From NCBI GenBank assembly GCA_022578965.1, contig MU400520.1:248001-312000 (forward strand): a DNA stretch of 64,000 nt, read 5' to 3'. A model generated the notes under the pieces. The model was not told where the DNA came from. It did no database searches and saw only the letters and a program-made list of their open reading frames with translations. A program made the translations under genes and the position numbers. How positions within the stretch are numbered: the stretch's first letter is position 1; every line of letters starts with the position of its first letter. Shown piece by piece: positions 23,082-34,700 of the stretch. This DNA comes from Xylaria sp. FL1777. Its lineage: Eukaryota; Ascomycota; Sordariomycetes; Xylariales; Xylariaceae.

Positions 23082-25891
23082 ATGGACTTACCACCGCCAC
23101 CGCCGTACACGAGTTCGAACTCCGCCGTGTCCCGCTCTAGCTCTGGAGAAAATGACACGCCTCCGACCAGGCCGTCGTCTTCAAAAGTCCGTTCGCCTAC
23201 ATTACCCCATAAGATGGAGTCGCTATCGAGGGAAGGCACGACGACGGATGCCTTCTACAATCGTCTCTGTCCCGTACCTTGTCGAGGGCATCGTTCACGT
23301 CGGCCCCAGTGTCCCGTTCTAATGCGTCTCTACGTGGTTTGGAAACCATAGCAAATTCATTACTATGCTCTCCAGCGCCTCGGTCCGTTCCGTCGCCGGC
23401 TGTAATGCTTACTTCAGCTTCGGTGTCTCGTTCTAAGACGTCACAACGTGGGCTTGAGGCTATCGCAGAGGCGATGCTCCGTCAGCCAATGCCTAGGGGT
23501 GCATCTTGAAATTCGTCCTTGCTATCGCAAGCTTCGTTTCCATCTTCACCGCCACTTACTTATCGTAGGAACGAGTCATCTGTCGCCTCATCGACCCATG
23601 ATGGTAACAAAACAACTACCGCAAACGCACACCAGCGCAGACACCCATCAAATCCTAACCTAATTCCAATCGTGAAGCCCCTGTCATCCGTCCGCTCGTT
23701 TAGTAGCGGCATTGACAGTCCACCGCTGCCGCCGATATCAGCTGCTGAGTATAAGCGCCGGGTACGCCAGATGCAAAAAGCCGTGGATGAGGTTAGCGCG
23801 AGGACACCAACACGAAACACGGAAGGCATGTTCAAAGCTATCTGCTCGACCGATCTTCTCTTTCTCATAGATACCACGAGCTCCATGAAGAAGTACATTG
23901 ACGAGGCTAAGAATCAAGTCAAGAATATCATGATATCAATCCAGCGGGCCTTCTTAGGCGAGTCTATAGTGCGTGTCGCGGTGTTTGGGTACAAAGACCA
24001 CTGCGACTCGCCCAACATCGAGTTTCTTGACTTCACCAGGTCAATGGACCAGGCACAAGAGTTCCTGGGTAATTTGCGTGCCAAAGGTAGTGAGGGATGG
24101 ATGGCGGACGTTTTGGGGGGGATTAGACAAGCCACGAATGCCAGTTGGATGCAGCATACGCGGTGTATCATCCATATCGCCGACGCGCCAGGCCACAGCC
24201 ACGCTTTACATGACATGGCTAAGGCAAGGGATCCAAAATACCATAAGCCAGGCAGTGAACCTCATGGCTTGACGTACGATGGTGTCATCAAGTTACTACT
24301 TCAATTCGACATCAACTATACTTTCCTACAGATCCACTCGTCCACTGACCGCATGCTAAAGGTCTTCTCTGGTATATATAGCGCGGCTGGAGGAGACTGT
24401 CAGCTGCTCTCTACTAATAGATACTACAAGAACACGGGCGCCGGTTCAACTTCTGGGTCTGGTAGAAGTAGCAAGTCAGGTAGCAGAGCTGGCAATGGCA
24501 ATAGCACTCAGCTGCTGTTCCAAGAGTTGCCGATACGTGTTGACGTCGGTAGCCTCCAGCGACTTGTCTTACAAAGCGTCAGCGACTCAGTCACGCGAAC
24601 ATCGAGCCGACATTCGGTGGCCCTTAGGGGCAATAAGATAAGCCTTGATGCCACCTCGCCCTCTAAAGGACGCTTAAGTCACGATTCCCGTCTCTCTAGT
24701 GTCCGTGAGGAAGAAGAAAAAGAGATTTCTAATGTATACCTTGAAGAGGTGCCACCGAAATGGAATGCGAGCGGTTGGCTTGACAAGAAATGGGACCTGG
24801 AGGGCTACTGTCCCGAGGTGGTGGTATACAGCGAGAGCACGCTCGCCGACATGATGGCCTCAAATCATAACATCAAGTTAAGCTTCGCGGAGTTGACCGT
24901 TCACGCACGAACGACGCCTTTTAGCAAAGGGGCTCAGCGTGTAGTGTCTTATGCTCGCATAGCGGCCTCGGCCAGTCAATTCGTGGTGAAGTCCTTCACC
25001 AGCGGCGGCAGGGGCTTAGAGCATCTGATCGAGGACATGCAGATGCAGGCTCTTTGCAAGGCATTCGCCCTAGAATTCAACGGCCTGGTGCGGCCGGATC
25101 AGTGTCTCGATTTTCTTGTGACGGCGTGCTTGCAGAGCAAGGCAGACGCCACTGCCGGAGGGGAGAGATGTATGTTTCTCGAACCCTATCTTGTTGGCGA
25201 ATACGTCAAATATAACAACAACACCTTCTACGTCAAGGAGGACTCTCCCGATGATCCATTCAACCGCGTTGCCCAGGCCTTCTCGCACTTCACATTTGAG
25301 CGCTCTTGAGGCCACTTCATGGTTGTAGACCTGCAGGGCGTCGGCAATATGCTAACGGACCCGGTCATCCACACACTTGACCCCACACGCTTCAAGCTCA
25401 ATGACCTCAATTGCTCCAGCGATGGTTTCAAGTGCTTCTTTGCCAGGCACGAGTGCAACCCAGTCTGCAGCCAGCTCGGGCTGGTAAGCAACCGCAGCAT
25501 GGCGAGTTCGGGCAACTGGCAGTTCCGACAACAATGGCCAGCGATAGAGCCGACAGCATGTTGCTCTAACAAATTCTGCCAAAGAATCGTCCGTCGGGTG
25601 AATACTCACGAGTCTCCCCAGTTCCCAAGCTACCTCTGGTGCGACACATGCTGGCCCCAACTCCAGGAGTCCATGGTCCGATGGATCTGCGCTGCTCCGA
25701 ATAGCGACAACCACGAGTTCGACGTGTGCAGATTCTTCTACGAGTCCCAGGGCAAGCTACCACCACACAAGTGTCCTAAGCATGCCGAAAAAGACACAAC
25801 GGCTTCCAACGCTGCGACAGTGGTTGGAGGCTTATGGAGTCGGGTGAAAGCCGAATCGAAGAAAGGCTCCGTTTTCGGCAACGAATATTAA
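23082..25891 (+). pseudogene. vWFA / alpha-kinase gene interrupted by in-frame TGA codons
   Basis: The N-terminus (ATG 23082, MDLPPPPPY) is Ser/Pro-rich. The frame then shifts near 23252; a weak 44-base GT-AG intron at 23187-23230 could repair this. TGA at 23507-23509 and TGA at 25307-25309 break what is otherwise one frame. Between them is a vWFA domain with the MIDAS motif DTTSSM and most of an alpha-kinase (MHCK/EF2K-like) domain with QFVVKSF. After the second TGA the same frame goes straight on with the rest of the kinase core: MVVDLQG, TDPVIHT, KLNDLN, and a zinc site HECNPVC. No GT-AG intron of plausible length removes the second stop. It is most simply a recently inactivated gene. Stop readthrough is the alternative. 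Both stops follow TCT. Confidence 0.7.
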
Positions 25892-26894
25892 ATTGTCACG
25901 TTAAAAGGTGATTAGTTCGTGGAAATAAGTTGATTATGTAAAGATCAGGTCGTACCTTTTATCGAGTACTTCGTACGGAGTAAGCAGGAGTTATTTAGCA
26001 TGTTTTGACTTGGAAATTTTATATATTTGATTATATAGTTTGTCATTAACATGTGATTCTAGTTTAGGTCCTAAAATTGCACGTTTCGATGCTTTTATGC
26101 TAACCACGCAAAATTCATGTGTAACCCGATGTCTCTTTTAGTACCCCGGCAATTAGGATAAGATCAACCGATAATTCGGTAAATAAGTCAACGCCAAGGT
26201 CTTGCAGCGAAATGTCGTCAGTGAGGCTTTCCGATTCGACGGCGATCTCAGCAGCCGGGATGGAAGTGATCATCTCGAAGCTGACGTTAGATTCTTCGTT
26301 TAAAATTGGAGTTCGCGAGTCTTTCTGCTCATCAAGACTCTACTAACAGTCTCCTAATTTGGCTTCTTAGGATCAAGTACCACAGCTAATACATAAAAAA
26401 AGTTTCTACGTTTTGTATTTATTAAATAGTATGCGAAGTGGTAAACTTGCCCCGTACCCAACGTTAAACATTATCAATCAATCAATTAAAACACCTGTAT
26501 ATCTACCCACGATAGACAACAAGGCTCATTACTGCTTATATAACACACGCTTCGGAAACTATCTACAATTGTTGAAGTGGGAAGTGCTGATAGGCCTGTT
26601 GGATCTCAAGCACACTGGACGCAGGCCTTCTTGTCAACCACTGGGCTAGCAACAACGCTACATTAATAAGCTGCCCTCGAGTAAGATACCTTTCCCGCCC
26701 TGTCATTGATTTTAATAACTCGAAAATTCTCCCCTCTAATGATTAAGATACGCGAAGATTTCTAAGGCTCTCCCTATTCACTCCCTAATTGCACTCATAA
26801 ACTCTTCAATGGGAGCAAGTTAAACCTACGATCAATACTATTTGGCCATACATATCTACCCAAGGGCTCCGTTGCTGCGCTTTTATACATCTGC
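25892..26894. other. Convergent intergenic region
   Basis: AT-leaning DNA between two 3' ends. A 78-codon frame at 26413 begins with TTG and is not supported. Nothing else recognised. Confidence 0.5.
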
Positions 26895-27761
26895 CTAGGA
26901 CTGAACGAGACTAACATCGTCTATGTACAAGCTGGGCACCACGCCACTAAAGCTGTATCCGCCATTATTAAAGTAGAACTGGATGTAAAAGTAGGGCCAT
27001 TCCCCTGAATTGAAAGATCCTTGGTATTGTCTCCAAGTTGTGTCCACTGCTGGAGTCAGCAGATTGTTAGAAAATGTGCTTGGACTCTCGGTTAGCACAA
27101 GATCAGGAGGTGCTGGCCCTTGCTTGAGACCTTGGATGATAAGGTTGATGTAGTCGATGTCGGAGTCGCTTGGATTGGTCAGGGCGTCCGCCTTCGCCCA
27201 GAAGGTGAATGTGTAATCAGTGAAGGGGCGCATTAAGCCGGTGGCGAAGAGGTAGACGTTGCGGGAGGTGAAGTCGCCTGGTGTTTCTGGCGTGAAGGTC
27301 ACGCGGAAGAGGTTAGGGGGTGAGTGAGCGAGTGAGGGGTCTGAAATGATTGAGTAGTTGTTGACGTTATAGGTCCGCCCAACAAATATGTTTTGACTAC
27401 CGCTTTCGAAGTTCACACTTAATGCAGTGGGAGATGGGGCAAGTGATATAGTTGTGCATTGGGTTATGCTGGCCTGGGTTGCTAGAGTAGTAGCCCCCGA
27501 TGGGTAGAGACAAGAACAGGCCGATGATAAACGAGTAACACCACAAGATGACTGGATTGGATTGAGAGTTGCTGTGCTAGCAGTGGTTGCCGATTGAGGC
27601 GGTGCAGTGAAAGATGCGCAGAATGCAGTTGACTGTGCAAGATTTCGGTAACAATTGTCCTGGTTACAGCCAGTCTGAGTGCATACGATTGTGGACGACT
27701 GGGCATAGACTGATAGCACTGCGACAACCAAGATGAAAAGCAGATGAGTGATGAACACCAT
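26895..27761 (-). CDS. Secreted protein with C-terminal carbohydrate-binding-like beta domain
   Basis: A single exon of 288 residues. The first 20 residues (FITHLLFILVVAVLSVYAQ) form a typical signal peptide ending VYA-Q. The next 75 residues contain eight Cys, in pairs such as CTQTGC and CSC, with Ser/Thr-rich spacing, as in small disulfide-rich secreted domains. From about residue 115 the sequence resembles a jelly-roll CenC-like binding module: NFESG near its start, YTFTFWAKAD in the middle, and a final PSLYIDDVSLVQS strand. No catalytic motif or GPI signal is visible. It is likely extracellular or cell-wall-associated, with an unknown ligand. Confidence 0.75.
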   Translation of the reverse strand: MVFITHLLFILVVAVLSVYAQSSTIVCTQTGCNQDNCYRNLAQSTAFCASFTAPPQSATTASTATLNPIQSSCGVTRLSSACSCLYPSGATTLATQASITQCTTISLAPSPTALSVNFESGSQNIFVGRTYNVNNYSIISDPSLAHSPPNLFRVTFTPETPGDFTSRNVYLFATGLMRPFTDYTFTFWAKADALTNPSDSDIDYINLIIQGLKQGPAPPDLVLTESPSTFSNNLLTPAVDTTWRQYQGSFNSGEWPYFYIQFYFNNGGYSFSGVVPSLYIDDVSLVQS

Positions 27762-29520
27762 TTTGAAAATTAAAGGTCCAAATTCTGGAATGACTTAACT
27801 TCAATGAACACTTATGATTCTCAAACGAAGAATAGACAAGAATGCGTCGAATAACAGATCCGGTCACCTATCTTTGTAGTAATGCATCACCGCCTGTTGC
27901 TGACGTAAATAGTAACGTGAGGTTTTCAGCTGATAGGTTCTGGCCTTTCTCCTTAGGGCAAATGAAGCCATCAGAGTTTGTGGCGTGTCGCGGGCCTGTT
28001 GAACGGCGCGGGATACGAGCCGTAGCTCTTCAGCTCCAGCGCAGGGAGGCATGCACGGAACAATAAAACATGCATCAGCAATTGGAATCATACTACTCAA
28101 TCCGTTGTTCTGGGTTGATATTCTCCCGGCTTACCTACCTCAAGAGCCACGGTGAGCAGTCGATACCGGCTTACTTGCTGAGAACTTCGATTGGAAACAG
28201 GGTGTCTAACCAATCATGGCGGATTTTTTGCAGGCATCTAGCCAGACTAGCGGTCAGATTATAGTCGAGTTATAGGGCGACCATTAGATCCTGGTCCTGA
28301 GCCGAGACCTATTTTAGTCTTATAGCAATGCAATTGGAAATAGCGTCTTCAGTTAACCTCAGGATTTACTGAAGATGTTCGTGCTGGGCCGGGGGTTAGG
28401 GGTAATGGTACGGGAGCTCGCGGTCATTCTGAGGTAGCCGCTAGTACCATCACTCAATAGTTATCACCCGTTGACCGATGTTTTTTTGACGTAATATTCT
28501 TTCAAGTTTAAGGCACATTATATTCATTGGAGTAGCTATGGGGAGTCATCGTCCTGTTTGAGAGATTTGGAACTAGATTGAGATTCTCTGGCAAGACTAA
28601 AGATACAATGCACCTTGAGTATCAGGTGAAGATTCTGCGCAACAATAACGACAGAATTATGGATTTTTAAGGTGAATTGATAAGTCGGCCTGTTTCTGAA
28701 TAAATTTATGTACATGACTATCGATCAAGCTTGAACAGTGTTTTTTCGGATCAACCAGACAAATTTAATATCATACTATAGAACTTATGACGGCAAGACT
28801 TTGTTGATCTTTCAAGAGAGAGTGCTCACGAGCGCACAAGTTAGATTTATATTTTCACTTGATAGCATGGCTACTCAAAGACCGCACCTGTAGCTAGAGG
28901 GATGACTCATAGTATTTCTTTCTGTTTAGAATTCTTCTCTTGACCGTTGTCCTGCTTCTCTAAAGTAGACTGGTTCCTACTGGCCTAAAAAACCGACTGA
29001 TTCTTCCTGACATTGATGGATAAAACTAGGAAAACTGCCTGAGAAGTGATTTAAGTTGGATGATGTACATAAATATAGAGATAAGCTATATGACACATAG
29101 ATTCAGTTATCACAATATGGGACCCTGTTAATTAAGAAGAAAAACGCAATCAATAAACATTCATCAATTAAAAAGCCTCATTGACTAATGTAGCAATATT
29201 AGAGATGAGAAAGAGATCTAAGTATTTAGAGGCTCATGATAGACCTATATACACATCTAGTTATATAGGACAACTCAGAATACCCCTATTACCTTCCGCT
29301 GTTCTCATTATATCACACAGACGCCGCCTCAGTGAATCTCTATGAAATATAACGTCGAGTTCACTCTACCATGTTAACCACTTATATCCCAGAAAACTTG
29401 CTCTTTATGCAAGCTATGATACTAATAAGGATCTTACTAGGCCAGAGCATCAAAATATTTCCCCTATTCCCTATTAGATATTTCAACAACTTGATGAGAT
29501 TACATAGAGTCCATACAATT
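27762..29520. other. Gene-poor spacer
   Basis: About 1.76 kb without a supported gene. Several 60-88 codon frames are present but lack introns, conserved motifs or consistent starts. No tRNA or clear repeat is seen. Confidence 0.5.
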
Positions 29521-30173
29521 TTACCAGTCTGTATACTCTGGAGGGTGCATTCGGAGCAAAACAGGTTCCGGGACCTCATTCCCAGATGCTATCGCTCGAG
29601 GAAAGCTTCTAATAAAATATTCTATTCTTTGCCCTAGATACACGTTAGCGTTCAACGAAGTCTTATATATAGGATGACGCTTACTCCTATCGGATTTACT
29701 CCAGTCAATGAAGGCTTGTTTAAGTGATGCCTTCGCTGTTGAAAGCATGTCATTATAACTAGAGCCTTCAACTACAAAGCCTTTTCCACGTTTAAAGAGA
29801 AGGACTTCTTCTTGTTTCATGTGCCAGTACAAGCTGCCCGCGTATAAAGCGTGGTTCTCGCACCGTTCGTCCTCATAAAAAAGCTCCGCGTGCACTATAC
29901 GGGCGGCCACCGCAAGTAGAAGAAAGTTGTGACGCTTCTCAAACAAATATTCGTCACTCTCATCTGGATCTACCTTTCTGTATTGTGCTTCTGCTTGCTT
30001 GTAGAAGTCATGGGTTTTCGTGCGAAGAGCTTCATGTTCTTGGCAGAGACCCCATGCAACGATAGAACGGTGGCAGGATTCACTCCCCGACTTAAACTAA
30101 AGACAATAATGAGTAGGCACTTTCGTTAAAGGCTCTTTGACGTCAAACTGTTACATACCTTGCAATTCTCCAT
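29521..30173 (-). CDS. Small hypothetical protein with N-terminal Cys/His motif
   Basis: Complement join 29521..30096, 30159..30173 (196 residues). The first exon is five codons (MENCK) followed by GTATGT; the acceptor TTTAG continues in frame with FKSGSESCHRS. Residues 4-26 carry C, CH, C and H, which could bind a metal. The rest is charged and probably helical (DFYKQAEAQYRKVD, then FLLLAVAARIVHAELF). I do not recognise the family. Another AG lies directly before the ATG, so an additional upstream exon is possible. No neighbour suggests a role. Confidence 0.5.
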
Positions 30174-31772
30174 CTGGTAAAGTTCAAACTTATGAACTAA
30201 GATTGTTTGTGACTTATAAGATACGACTTAGGGAAAAAAAGTGGTTTAGGATAGACGACGATATATATATAAATCTAGCAATTACTTGTTTCACGATGAA
30301 AATCACTTATGGTAAACGGGTTTTAATGAAAAAGTAAATGAAGCATTGTCCCTAAAATACATTGTACTCTCAGCGGGGTTCACTATGATGTCCATTGTCC
30401 ATACTACAGTCAATGTCGTATAGTGTTCCTGGAGACAAAAGGAGTTTTCTCTCATCCATCGAAACCATACTATTATATTGGTAGCCTATGGAGTGACTGC
30501 TCATTACCCATTCAATAAATGAAGTATGTGGACGAGTTACTACCATATTCAGCTCTATTGAGTGTGGAGTACCTACCTACTCCTGGAGTTCCCTAAACTA
30601 CTTACAATAGAAATATCTTAACCCGCTATTTAACAGTGTTGGTTATATAGTGAGATTGCGACAATGAACTAGGTAGTAAGCTAGTAGTAAGAAAAGTAGA
30701 ATGGTATTTTGGAGAGCTATGATACGGCCTCTGCCAACCATGTTCTATTTCCCTGACCTCAATCCCCCTTAATATGAGTTAAGCTGCAGCCGTTATGGCA
30801 TAGCCTCTTAAACATTTTCTAGGGTTACTTAGCTATGAATTGATTTGCTCCCCTTACTCTTTAGGGGGCTGTAGCTCGGCACAGCTATTGTCAGCGTAGT
30901 TCATGTAATCCCGAGAGAGTATACCATTTTAGCTGTTCGATACGAAAACTTGGGGGTTAAAGACTTGGTGACAGGGGTTAAAAGGTGCCCCGTAGAGTGG
31001 GCATAGTGTAGATTCAGTTGTATTAAAGTCCGAGCGCTCAACTAGTACTGGTCGAAATAACTTCAAACCGTGGCTACGAAGCTCAACTACCTTCTCCTCT
31101 TCTTAAGGCCTGCATCTTACTTCTGAGGGCCAACTTATCCTAGACCTGTAGATAATTCTTTTATCAATCAAATTATTGTCATCGTGTACTCATTATAGGT
31201 TCCTCCAGTCCTATCCTCATCCAGCTCTAGTCGATTCAAGACGATGGATACACGATATAGAGATTGACAGCACGCAAAAGGACTATGCGGTGTGCTTCAG
31301 CTTCGCACCAATGACTTCCTTGCGTGATTTATGAGAATCCAACTCTTGAAATTTGTTTGGTAGTCTGATAAGTGCCGGGTCGTCTTCAGAGAGCCGGCGA
31401 AATAGGCGCGATAGCGTTAGCTGGAAGATACCGCATCTTTCATAAACGGCCGAGTTGCTTGACTGGAAATGTCTTTCTGTTATCTGTGACAAGCGGAATT
31501 GTTAGGTGTGTATGTCCTAGAGTGAATAAATAGCCTACACACAGTCACATAGCAGGTAGAAAAGGGGTCAATAGCCATAGGGTAAGTGGTCAGTTGGCCC
31601 TTGGGCCTTAGGTTAGGTATTAAGTTAAGCCTATTGACCCCTAGTCTATATGCGACAAGATACCAGCGCTGTCTGAGTATAGAAAGTGGACCATGCACAC
31701 TAATCAATCTTAAACGGCAACGGTTGAGTTGTCGCTTGCCAACCTTTTTGACATACGAAGAGATCTCTCGCT
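30174..31772. other. Spacer before the PKS 3' end
   Basis: About 1.6 kb with no supported gene. A 69-codon frame at 31283-31492 lacks an ATG and may be an exon remnant. A 12-bp inverted repeat lies at 31563-31642. Confidence 0.5.
31563..31642. repeat. Hairpin-forming inverted repeat downstream of the PKS
   Basis: AGGGGTCAATAG (31563-31574) and its perfect reverse complement CTATTGACCCCT (31631-31642) enclose 56 bases with GGCCCTTGGGCC-like symmetry. It begins about 130 bases beyond the PKS stop codon. It may be a transcript-end structure or a tiny foldback element. Confidence 0.45.
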
Positions 31773-34700
31773 CTAAGCTGCTATCAGGCCAGCCAGACGC
31801 TCGCTCGCGGACAGAACAACACCAGCAAACTCGGCAAGTGAGGCACTCTGTAGGATCTCGAAGATGGAGACTTTCGCGCCGAGACTACCCGACAGCCAAT
31901 TCCGCAGCTCGACGCCCACGATAGAATCGACACCGTATTGCGACAGCGGATTACCTGCCTCGATCTCCGACCGATCCATGCTGCGGATAGCTGCAACCTT
32001 TGTGCCTATCGCATCGACGACCAAATCTATGGCCTCGGCGGTCGTCATGGAGCCCGCAGCACCACGCGTAAGCTGCGACAGACTGTTCTCTTCTTCCTCG
32101 CCCGCACCCGCCACGCCCGAGGATTGAGCAGCTACCCGTCGTGGCGTTGCCAGTCGGAGGGTTCCGAAGCGGCGGTCGAACCGCACTACCGTCTCCTCGG
32201 CTACAGCCTCGGGCGGCACGCCGACGATGATCTGGCTCGCGGCCGGTGTCTCGCGCAGTGGATGGCGGATAGCTGACTCGAGCAGCTCTAACAAGGTCTC
32301 TACATTAATTGATGCGGCCCCAATGTCACTGTCCTGCTGCTGCTCGGCGTCCTTGACTGTAGGAAGGTCTAATACAACGGCTGGTGATTGTAGCGCTGTA
32401 CGGTGACGCGCCAGCGCATCTTGGAACGCGTTTCCTGCTACGTGAACGGCCTTGGACGAGTTGCCGATCACACCTGCCACGGATGAAAGCATGACGAAGT
32501 AGTCTAAAGCATCGAGATGCTTGTGTAGATTGATGCTACTGTTCACTTTCGCACTTATACCATGACGCCATTGGTCGTATGTTATGCGTTCAAAAATAGT
32601 GTCCTATGTGGGAGGTTAGTGGGAGAGTACTTCTTATCTATCGGTCTAGGAACGGCATTTCAACATACCTCGAGTGCTGGGGTAGCGTCTATAACACCTC
32701 GAATGGGAGGTAATGTATCTTGGCAGTCAGAGAGCAGTGCAACGAAGCTCTTCTCGTCTGCGATGTCACACGATCGAATGACCAAGTTACAGCCGTCGGC
32801 CTTTGCCAACGCCTTCATGTCTTCCACGTCATAGCTAGTTTCGGCATTCTGGGATACGACCACGAGGTTCTTGGCTCCCATTTCCATCACCCATGAAGTA
32901 ATGATGCGGCCAATACCATCCATTCCCCCGACAATCAGATGTGTAGCATCTGAGTTGTCAAGCTGGAGCGGCCTGGAGTCTTTGATGTTCTATTGCACAT
33001 ATTAGTGTCCAGTGGCCCTCAAGAAACAGGGATTCAACGTTGATAGCCTTACTTTAGACTCAAGGTCTGGGTATACTCGCGGCACATATATTGCTGAGTC
33101 TTTCTCAGCAAATTCGAATTCCTGCTCTTCCAGGGCAGTATTCGCGTTGAAGGATCTCTTGATAACCTTGAGAATGCAGCTGATATTTTCAGCTGTCCAC
33201 TGGTGGCTCTCGTCTGGTGAGGGTGTGAAGTCCAGGTGAACGTATCGCTTGCTTCGATCTTGCTGTCTTAACGCCCTGAGGAGACCTTGGGTCTGGGCGT
33301 ATACTGGTTTCAATGAGTCAGTAGCCCCTCCAGAGCTGAGCCAAAGGATGTTTCGACATTTGATGAGAAACTTTCGTAACTTCTCAAATGATATCTCATT
33401 GAGACCATGGACGAATGGTGTAACGATCTCCGGCGTGAATATATAAAGAGTTTCCTCCGACACATCGATCTCTTCGAGAGCTTTGACCTCTGGTGATTTT
33501 CCGGTAAGGTTTTGGATGGCATTGCTAAGCTCTTGAGTCCAAGTCTTGGATGGGAGAATATCGTGTATGTGGACAATGCAGACCGAGGTGGGATATGATA
33601 CCTCCGCTCTGGCAGTCGCCACAATGAGGCTGTTGCTTTGGAATCCGCTATCTTCGCAATCGCCAACAGCTATGTCAACGCCATCAAACCCACTTTCATA
33701 GAGAAGACCATTCCAGGTCTCGACAGCGGTGTTGGAGTCTGACGTTTTGAAGGGCTTTCCCCTGTTCCACCACTTCTGGAGCGTGCCGAAAATTAACTGC
33801 GAGTTGGCCTGCTCTTTTGTAGGTTCAACAATAAACAACTTTCCTCCCGGTCTGAGTAGCTTCCGGATGTGAGATATGCTTTGGTCAAGTGACCGAGTAG
33901 TGCCAAGCGTGTGCGATGCGATGATTAGATCGTAGCTCGCTGCGTCGAACGATTGCTCGAGAGGATCTTGGTTAATGTCCATTGGTTTATACTCTACGAC
34001 ATCCCCCCAGCTGGCGAGCCTCTGCTTCGCGGCTTTGACCATGTCCTCAGACACCTCGGTATAAGTGTAACGACTGACCAGAGTGCCACGCTCTGCCTTC
34101 GCGCCGAATGCATCGAGTGCAACTTTCGTAGCCGATCCTGTACCAGCGCCGATCTCTAAAACGTCGGCCCCCGGACGTAGCACAGAGAAAGCTTTAATGA
34201 GTTGAGAAAGCTGGTGATAACTACGGTCCCTGAGACTAGGTTGGTCGGCATAATACTGCTCCAGGAGGCCCCCTTCTTTCATGAGCTCGAGCGGTGCTAC
34301 CTCGCCTCTGATGATTTTCGGAAGTTGGCGGCCAACACGTATAGTCAACTGTTCCACGGGGTTATTAGAGGCGCCGAGTTCGTCGAAAAGCATGTGCCTT
34401 CGGCCTTTCGGGGCACGAGCCCACACCTTGCTACGCGGTGCCAGAACTCCGCTTTCGCCGCGTGATATCGTCTCCTTCATCCACTCGTACAACTTGCCTA
34501 GATGTGGACTCGTGACATCCTCGATAGTCCATGACGCCTTCTCTAGCTCTTCTACAGCATCCTGCACTAAGAATAAAGACGCTCGCAGTATCTTCTTCTC
34601 GAACTCTTCTGCTTCCTCATCGAGCTTGATGCGCAGAGAGTCTACGAAAGACGCCGGTATTGGAGATGAGAAAACATCTGGCTCCCATTGCAAGTTCGAT

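Noticed and set aside
22906..23322. Frame overlapping the start of the vWFA/alpha-kinase gene
   Set aside because: Shadow; the proline-rich MDLPPPPPY frame is the better N-terminus.
31283..31492. 69-codon minus-strand frame before the PKS
   Set aside because: Begins with TTG, no partner exon found; may be an exon relic but cannot be supported.
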